The position numbers were made by a program, and so were the translations under genes. A stretch of DNA of 64,000 bases from Hypomyces perniciosus. Taxonomy: Eukaryota; Ascomycota; Sordariomycetes; Hypocreales; Hypocreaceae. The notes under the pieces were generated by a model that worked only from the letters and a program-made list of their open reading frames with translations, searched no databases and had not been told where the DNA came from. Shown piece by piece: positions 57,468 to 64,000 of this stretch (position 1 is the first letter of the stretch; every line of letters starts with the position of its first letter). The stretch spans positions 2,480,001 through 2,544,000 of the forward strand of contig SPDT01000002.1 of NCBI GenBank assembly GCA_008477525.1. The letters are read 5' to 3'.

Positions 57468-57559
57468 TATAGAAATATTAAATGATTTTATTAATTTTGT
57501 TCCAATTGTAATGTGAGCGCCGCAGGCCCATTCATGACTAGAAGCTGATATTCCGAAGG

Positions 57560-57916
57560 GAGTGCAGACTGGCCATAGGACAGGATATGAATATTTTACT
57601 TGGCGTTATAATAAACCTCCAAGATCTCTGGGCACAGGGACCCTTGCGACGAGAGGAGCAAGCAGTGTGAGCGAGGCGAGCACTGAGGAAGAGCGCAGCA
57701 ATAATAAATACAAGTATAGCGAGTGTAAGAGGTTTAGAGAATCTGTAATCGAGTAGGCGAGATGGAATAACCAGAGAGCTAATAGCGAGCTAGGGCTGTT
57801 AAATCTGAGAAAGATTTTCCGGGATAAGAAATGCGAGAGCGTTTCGAGGTATAGTCACAGCAATGGAGGAGTGTAAAGTGACTTCTGGGGACTGATTTCT
57901 ATATGTTTGGTTTAAG
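57560..57916 (+). repeat. 3' common module, copy 2 (end of unit A, right edge of element)
   Basis: Diverged copy of 55436-56010, with an internal deletion of about 200 bp. It ends GATTTCTATATGTTTGGTTTAAG, where copy 1 continues GATTTCTTATGTTTGGTAATAAGGGTCCCC. Similarity stops at TAAG, so the element ends precisely where a further unit would begin. Several differences are C-to-T/G-to-A. Confidence 0.75.
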
Positions 57917-58131
57917 CCAACTGAGCGCAAAGCATCCACATCGAAAGTTTCACCTCTCCTAGTCACAGTAGGCTGATCAAGTACAGAAAGACCAGAAAGT
58001 CGTTCTATTCTTCAAAGCAATATAACAGCATTTCTACCAATATAAGTAAAATATAGGTTACTGCTTTCTAATTAGAATTACATTATAATTCTACCAAGAG
58101 GCAGAAATGCGTTCAATATATACCTCATAAT
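57917..58131. other. Right flank of the integrated element
   Basis: About 215 bp of AT-leaning sequence between the element and the sedolisin gene's 3' end. No repeat or gene was seen. Confidence 0.5.
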
Positions 58132-59331
58132 TTACAAGCCCAGAGCACTCTTCAGCTTCAGGAAGTTTGGCGTTCCAAGCCCAGTAACTGGATCCCATCC
58201 TTTGGCAGCAGGAAAGCCATTTGTTCCACAGGACGGGTTACTACCCGTGGTGATATCATTCAAGGCTTGGGCGCCACTCGAGTAAAGAAACGGGTTCAAG
58301 AAGCCGGCGGTTGGTTTTCCACTGGCTATGAGCTGGTCATTCAGGAGGGCAATGGTTGACGCAAAGATCACAGCGGCACCCCTATGTCAGATTAGCAGAT
58401 GCGTAAAGACAAGCAGTCTTTAGGGAGCAACTTACGCCGTCCCTTCCACCTCGATGTATTGGCCCTTATGGACGATAAGTAAGCGCTCGGACTGGGCAGA
58501 AACATCTGGATAGGCACGTCCAGAGCTGGTGTATTTTCCACTGTATTGGGATCCGAGCACGTTCAGATAGGCGCTCACAGCATTGCTCTGGTACTGCGGC
58601 CGACTAAAGATAATCGAAAATCCACCTGCAGAGAAGCTCGCACCGGTCTCCTGGACACCGGTTGTACCACCTACAACAGTGACATATGGGCAACTCGCAG
58701 GAAACGTCGACCTAAATGTAGCGCAATTGTTGTCTGGTTCGACACCAGCAACTCCTCCATCTCCACTAGCGACAATGACAGAGACGCCACGGGCACCGAG
58801 CTGCATGAAGAGATCGCAAATTTGGGTTGCCGTTTGAGGATTTATAGATGCTTCGTTGAAGGCGTACGGGAAAACAATAACTGAAGGAGGATTGGGTTGC
58901 GCGAGCAGATAGTTTGCGAAGTCGAACATGCCTGTCGTGTCGTTCCGTCCAACAGAGTAGAACGTAACAGGAACTCCATTTGTGAGGCCAACAGTGTATT
59001 GGATGCCTAGGTTGGCGTCTGCGCTGGGCGAGTCTTGGTCATTTCTCCCACCATCAATGAAGACTTCACTGAACGATGGAGCAGGTGTGAGATCAGGACG
59101 CCTGTCCCTGAGGAATATGGCTAAATCGGCACGATTTGCAAATTCATCCCCACTGCTAAAAACACCCACACCATTGTTCAGTTGGGTGGCACGCGTTTGA
59201 GGTAGGTCGTATAGACTTTGGATACAGTTGGGGGTGGTTTGGCTGTTGCAAGAAGAGGGTGTTTGGCCAGCGACACCCAGCACATTGAGAACCAGCAACG
59301 AGGCCACTGGGGCCAAGAGAAAGCGTACCAT
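58132..59331 (-). CDS. Sedolisin (S53)-like protein lacking prodomain and catalytic residues
   Basis: Predicted 381 residues from exons 59331-58436 and 58381-58132 (minus strand, phase 2 junction). The ATG at 59331 opens a signal peptide (MVRFLLAPVASLLVLNVLGV). The mature protein goes straight into the sedolisin catalytic domain (TTPNCIQSLYDLP...), so the usual prodomain of about 180-200 residues is absent. The family's Glu and Asp of the E-x-x-L-D site appear here as DANLG (Asp and Gly), and the Ser of the GTS-x-x-x-P site is Ala in GTAGAAV, the conserved Pro also being lost. The oxyanion Asp in ASGDGGV and the C-terminal calcium-site region GWDPVTGLGTPNF remain. It is thus an intact frame for a probable pseudoprotease, secreted, of unknown role. 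Confidence 0.85.
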
Positions 59332-60757
59332 TTTGGGGACGATGAATAAAGGATTAGAATGAGTTTTTGATATCAATGCACATAGATCCTGACCACCAGG
59401 GTGGTGAGAAGCATGACCTTTATAGCTCATGGATCGTGCTTTGCCGGTGACGTCTCACCAATGATTTAATAATATCTCTGAAATTCCGATCCACGAGAAA
59501 CGAGATGCTCGTCTCAGTTTTGGCACCCCTTATTGAATAGATGCCAACCGGCAATTGCTTGAATGGCCAGGGACGTCTCTAGTCCGCCACACCTGAGGAC
59601 AATGTCTCACCCGAACACGAGGCCATCTCATGTGTTGTCTCAAGCCCCATAGTCTTGTGTTAGATGTAATCCATAAAAAAGCAAAGTCAAGTAAACGGCT
59701 CCATTAACTAATAGATTTCGATTCCCGCAGTGGCGTCCACAATGTCCCGGTAGCTTGGATATCAGCATACAAATAATAGGGACAGACCATATTGAGCGGA
59801 AAGCCATGTGTCAGATTCTCGGCGACACATGGCGCCACGTGTAGGCTAGGTCCAGATGAAGTATTGAAGCCCAAAGACCTGTTTGTGCTAGCGCAATAGG
59901 AAACAACAACTTGGCCAATGGCTTTGGTACTGTATGTATTGAGTTAACACAGGGTATGGATCTTGGGTGAGTATTAAATAGTGAAATGGTTCCCGTTTAT
60001 ACGCGTTGAAAAGACCCAATAGAAAGAAAGCTAGGAAGAGCAAGATCAAATGGTTCATTCATGAAGGCATATCCTCTTCACTTGGTGTTGAAAGTCACTG
60101 TGATCCTAAGCTCTTATCTTGTCTATAAGACAATTGAAGATGACAAGAAGAGGCATATAGCAGTAGATCCAATCAGTCACGTATTTCTCTGTACCATGAG
60201 CTAGGCTCTCATGCTCTGGGTAACGGACGGCCTTACAGCGCCCGGCTTGTTTTGGTCAGGTTATCGTCTACTCTAGTGCTATCTGGCACATTCTACCACA
60301 TAGCGCCAATACACGTTGTACTCATTCATTCCATAGAATAGAGCTGTTGACACTTGTTCACTAATGTATCTTAATATGTACAAAGAACGCTGCTAACCTG
60401 AAATACACTGTTCAGCCTCCTCGCTTTTCTTGGACGCATTCTGCGACGATGTGGAATTACGCCTTGAAAAGATGAAAGCAAAAAATCCGCAACAGAAAAT
60501 GCAAAGGGGCGAGAAAGGAGTGGCAAGAAATGGGGCTAGTAAAAAGGGGGCACATTGAGACAACTTCGTTTTTCTTTGCAAAGTCCGGGTTCTGTCAAGC
60601 AAGCAGTGTTTGCTGAATCAAGGAACCATCCAATAATCATTCTCATCTGCCATCTTGGAAACGGATATCTGAAGGCGGGGAAGTCCTCGGTGTTCGCTTC
60701 GGAGGTATTTTGAAGCCGAGGATGTGGTTATGACAGTGTTCGGAGCTGGATCATCCA
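59332..60757. other. Intergenic, no gene recognised
   Basis: About 1.4 kb between the sedolisin promoter and the SNX3 3' end. No domain-bearing frame. The left part should hold the sedolisin promoter. Confidence 0.45.
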
Positions 60758-61353
60758 TCACCATGCATTGCGATCCCAGTTGGGGTCTGTGATTCAAGTC
60801 AGTCTCATACAGTCCATAGCTCCTCCCATGTGCAAGACAAGCAGAGAGAGAGAGAGAGGCCTTCACTCACCTTGAACAAACGCAGCCAACACCTTGCTCC
60901 CCGTTTGCAACAGCGGATGTCCCACGACAATCTTCAAAAACTTCTCCAGCCCAGCGCGCCGGCCCTCAATGACGTCGTCGCTAAACCGGTTCGTGAAGAC
61001 CTTCCCCGGCAGTGGCGGGATCGTCACGCGCGCGCTCTCGCGCTCGAGAATGTCGCGGAAGTACTCAAAGTCGGAGTACCGCCGGCGCACGCTGCTCTGG
61101 CGGAGCTTGAAGGCAGGGATGTTGGTGCGGCAGAGGATCTCGTAGTCGGTATACATGGAGCGGCCCATGCCGTGCGTTCGAGGGTTGCGAATCTGCAGAC
61201 GCAGAGCATGGCTGGTTAGTATGCGTTCGTTATTCTAAGCATCATCTTCCGCAGAGAATCAGCAGCCTTCCTCACCTCAATCTCGAGAAAGTTCTCTGGC
61301 GGCCCGTAAATCTCCTCAAAGCTCTGCTGGCGCGTATCCGGCATAGACTGCAT
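60758..61353 (-). CDS. SNX3: Sorting nexin-3 (Grd19/Snx3)
   Basis: Predicted 142 residues from exons 61353-61276, 61192-60871 and 60786-60758 (minus strand; phases 0 and 1). The tiny last exon encodes only DPNWDRNAW and the stop, a conserved ending of fungal Snx3. Frames extending upstream of 61353 open with TTG, so [17 protein letters not shown] is the start. The PX domain covers about residues 20-135: [10 protein letters not shown], the PI3P-binding LPGKVF (P-x-x-P-x-K type) and [18 protein letters not shown]. Snx3 binds PI3P on early endosomes and, with retromer, returns cargo to the Golgi. High confidence. Confidence 0.95.
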
Positions 61354-62278
61354 GATGGGCCGATGCAAGTCCGGCGATCGCACGGGCGACTTTGGCGGCG
61401 CCGAAGCGCGCCCGGGATCCTTGTTGTCCGACAGTTTGGCGGTTGTGATACCCAAAGGATCGATATGGAGAGGAAGAGGGAGAGGGAGCTCCGTTTCGGC
61501 GCTGCAGATGCGTTAAGCCCCCCCTGTAGACGCGCGGCAGACGTTTGGAATCGGGTTCAGCCTTGCGCGCAAAGCGGTGGAAGGCTGACGAGGTGCTCGT
61601 GTGATCGTGGCCTGGAGCTGCAATTGAGGAGGTGGAGATGAGACGGAGATGGAGATGGAGATGATGAGCTGCGCCATCATTATGGCAGCAAACCGAGGTG
61701 GGGTTCACGTGGTGGGGGGCAGAGCTGCACACTCACAGGAGCTGCGAGCTCTCCACTGGTTCTTCCATTAATCTATGGATACTGCTAGGGTCTCTAGAGT
61801 CCGGTTTCAGGGAGTCAAATACGGTATGCATCTGGATTGCTCGTGAAAATTCATCCCTGATGGGCTCATCCTTGGGTAAATGCCTCTATTAATGTACAAA
61901 CCGCCTGCATTTGACGTCCAACATCGTGATATCGCAAATTAGATCCCCAACTGGCTACCACTCTCATCAAGCTACCTATCCATCCCTCATGACTGCTGGC
62001 CTATCAAGCCATCAAACAGACCAGCCGCCCACATGAATGGGATGCCATGGCCCATCTTATTTCACGCTCTTCTGAGCGTATGAGCGAGCAGCTAGCTGGT
62101 TTTGAATGAGCCCCCGAAAACTGCATAATGACGAAAAAGTCGCCTCACCTTGAGCTCCTGAAACTCCATAACTCATGTCCTTCGACTTGCCCCTGGGGCA
62201 TATGGTCAGAGGTCGCTGAAAAGGGACCTCGGACGAGGGCACGGAAAAGACCTCCCATGTAATCCATGTGTCCCTCCC
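61354..62278. other. Promoter of SNX3 and 3' region of SF3A1
   Basis: About 925 bp. The SNX3-proximal half is GC-rich (leader and promoter). A run of GGAGATG repeats is at about 61630-61660. No further gene. Confidence 0.5.
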
Positions 62279-63926
62279 TCACTTCTTACCCGCAAACTTC
62301 TGGTGGATTGCTCGAATCTGCTCATCCACATTGACACTTTGCAAGTGACTGATATGTGCTTGACTCTTCCCGTCCAGGTTTCCGTCGAAGCTTTGAGTGG
62401 CTGCCTTCTTTCGTCTGGCCTGTTCGTCCTCCGATATTGCCTGGCCGGTAGTAGGGTCGAACACATCGCTTCTCTGGCTGGCCAAACGCTTCAAGTTATT
62501 TGCCACATCGGCGTGTGAAATGTTCGATGTCGCGTAGCGAGACTCTGCCTTGGCCTTTTGCTCCTTCCAGCTTGGATCCAAGAGTTCGACTTCACAACAC
62601 GGGTCAGTACAATGTCCAAAAGGGGGTCTTGCCCTATCACAAGAACTTACTTCTCATATGAGCCTCGAGCTCATTCATCGGGATTTGCTGCTTGCAGTTG
62701 GGGCATAGCGCCATCTGCGTGGTTTGCTTGTTTGCTGCCTTCTGTGCCGCCCGAGGCACATAATTTTCCTTGATCTTCATAGGACCCATACCACCCCCGG
62801 CTCCGGAGTGCGCTTGCTGCATACGGGGTTGTGATGCAGCTCTCTCCTGGATGCGTCGCTCGTCTTCTTCATCCTGCCCAGACTGCTGTGGTTGTTGAGG
62901 TGGTGGCTGGGGATATGAAGGTTGTTGTGGCGCGTATCCTGTGTGCACAGGAAGTGGGAAAGATTGCTGCGCGGCCGCACCCGAGTGTCCGTTTTCCACG
63001 TAATCCTCCTCGCCCGGCATAGCCTCCTCGATACGCAAGTTGGCACTGATGGATGCGTTGTTTCGGTCCTCTAGAGAGGCATATTGCAGCTCGGCAAGGT
63101 TGGTCGGCGGTGGAAGGTTCGAAGTCTCGTCTGAATCACTGAATGCAATAGTCTCCACGATGACGAAGTCGCCCCAGTCTATCCGTTCAAACTCAGCCTT
63201 TTGCTCTTCTTCCTCCTCCTCCTTCTTCTTCCTCTCTGCCTCTTGGTGTTTGGCATACTCGGCTCTCTGCTTTGCCCGGTTCAAAACAGGATACTTGTCT
63301 TTCACGTTACGCTCCAGCTCGTCTGTTCGCTCTTTCTGCAGCTTTCCACCCTCACCGCCAAGTCCGCTTGCCCTCAGAAGTGCAGTGTACTGATCGACGA
63401 TATGCTGGAAAAAGTTGTGAAAGGTATGGTTCGGGATCAGGAACTGAAATTGGGGGTTTGCTGTTTCGCGTTGGGCCAGCTGTGTCATAAACTGCCGCCC
63501 ATTTTTAGCCACAAACAGAGCTGTCAACCGAATAACATCCAAATCCTTCTGGTTGATGCGAGGCATGCGGGCAGAAAACTGGAAGTCCGGGGGCTTTGGT
63601 GGACCCTTGGGCTTCTCGGCAACCTGCACCGCCGCTTCTCCAACTCGACCAGCCGCGATGTCGGTTCCGCGACCAGCTCTGATCTCGCTCAATCGCCATT
63701 GGTAGAACGCGTGGTAGGCATCTGAGCTGTTCAGGAAGCTGAACTTAGGGTTCTGGCGCTCCTTGTCGCGGATGCGATCCTCAAACACGGCACCGTTTCG
63801 CGCGACGTAGCCGGCGGTCTTCTCGAGGATGTTTCGAATCTCACGCGGCGGTAGGACGACACCAGGGGGAGCCTTGAGATCGTCGAGCGCGTCCGACGCA
63901 TGGCCATTTGTCGCAGTGGCAGCCAT
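62279..63926 (-). CDS. Splicing factor 3A subunit 1 (SF3A1, Prp21 homologue)
   Basis: Predicted 528 residues from exons 63926-62651 and 62589-62279 (minus strand, phase 1 junction). The longest open frame begins at CTG 39 bp earlier; the ATG at 63926 (MAATATNGHASDALDD) is the start. Two SURP modules lie at about residues 29-80 (LEKTAGYVARNGAVFEDRI) and 128-177 (LTALFVAKNGRQFMTQLAQR). A charged coiled region (about 220-260) and the Prp21 domain follow, then a Pro/Gln-rich segment, a C-x2-C...H zinc-finger-like ALCPNCKQQIPMNELEAHMR and a conserved DPSWKEQKAKAESRYATSN block. The protein is a core U2 snRNP component (SF3a complex) needed for prespliceosome formation in the nucleus. Unlike the metazoan form, no ubiquitin-like C-terminus is seen. 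Confidence 0.93.
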
Positions 63927-64000
63927 CTTCGCAATCGAGATAAGCGGCTGCTGATGATTCAGCACAGGACGAAAAGGCTGCGAAAGTGAAGCTGATGCCA

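Larger units (their letters stand above)
54198..57916 (+). mobile_element. Integrated two-component rolling-circle (CRESS/geminivirus-like Rep) element, head-to-tail
   Basis: Two units lie in tandem: unit B (54198-56010, about 1.81 kb) with a 208-residue unknown ORF, and unit A (56011-57916, about 1.91 kb) with an intact Rep. Both start with AAGGGTCCCCGATCCCCGT and share about 200 bp of related sequence after it. Both end with related 3' modules (55436-56010 and 57560-57916) finishing in GATTTCT-TATGTTTGGT. The repeat order therefore has the form of two circles opened at one site and joined. No reverse transcriptase, tyrosine recombinase or transposase is present. Host genes on either side (PEBP-like and sedolisin) look undisturbed. 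Integration of rolling-circle replicons into fungal genomes is known; a two-component arrangement is my inference from the repeats. Confidence 0.75.

Noticed and set aside
1..64000. CRISPR arrays, operons or bacterial-type ribosome sites
   Set aside because: None seen, and not expected in fungal nuclear DNA; short regular repeats are microsatellites.

Overview
The window is nuclear DNA of a filamentous ascomycete. Core genes carry short 45-100 bp introns with GT...AG borders, and an LSM7, a PAN3, an SNX3 and an SF3A1 (Prp21) of typical Sordariomycete form are present. AT-rich, RIP-like repeat relics and a large secreted-hydrolase repertoire (subtilisin, sedolisin, multi-domain chitinase) suggest a hypocrealean, possibly insect- or nematode-associated, fungus. 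That placement is inference. Gene models were rebuilt by hand from splice signals and reading-frame phase. Many true starts lie upstream of the longest open frame, and several long frames begin at non-ATG codons.

Layout. 1-3.2 kb: no confident gene. 3.2-16.5 kb: conserved housekeeping block with LSM7, PAN3, an alpha/beta hydrolase, a GNAT acetyltransferase, a Ubx2/FAF2-type ERAD factor, an Lsb5-type VHS-GAT protein and a secreted cysteine-containing protein. 17.9 kb: tRNA-Gln(UUG). 19-20 kb: collage of a phosphotransferase relic and an ankyrin relic. 20.2-26.8 kb: secreted subtilase and a zinc-cluster-less fungal transcription factor. 28-30.9 kb: very AT-rich repeat graveyard with inverted and direct copies. 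31.2-41.3 kb: epoxide hydrolase, LINE relic abutting an unknown two-exon gene, an eleven-exon chitinase broken by one frameshift, and an F-box-like protein. 42-53.8 kb: metalloprotease and enoyl-reductase pseudogenes interleaved with intact genes (alpha/beta hydrolase, GFA-domain protein, zinc alcohol dehydrogenase, PEBP-like secreted protein).

The most unusual part is 54.2-57.9 kb. It holds two units of about 1.8 and 1.9 kb arranged head to tail. One encodes an intact geminivirus/CRESS-type replication protein (HUH endonuclease plus superfamily 3 helicase); the other encodes an unrecognised 208-residue protein. The units share a 5' region with three tandem 7-bp G-N-N-CCCC iterons and a longer 3' module that recurs a third time at the right edge. 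Each unit begins at the same AAGGGTCCCC sequence. The simplest reading is a bipartite rolling-circle element integrated as a heterodimer at its own replication origin.

57.9-64 kb: a sedolisin-family protein that has lost its prodomain and its catalytic residues, then SNX3 and SF3A1. The right part is again conserved housekeeping sequence, so the accessory material forms an island of roughly 40 kb between two conserved blocks.
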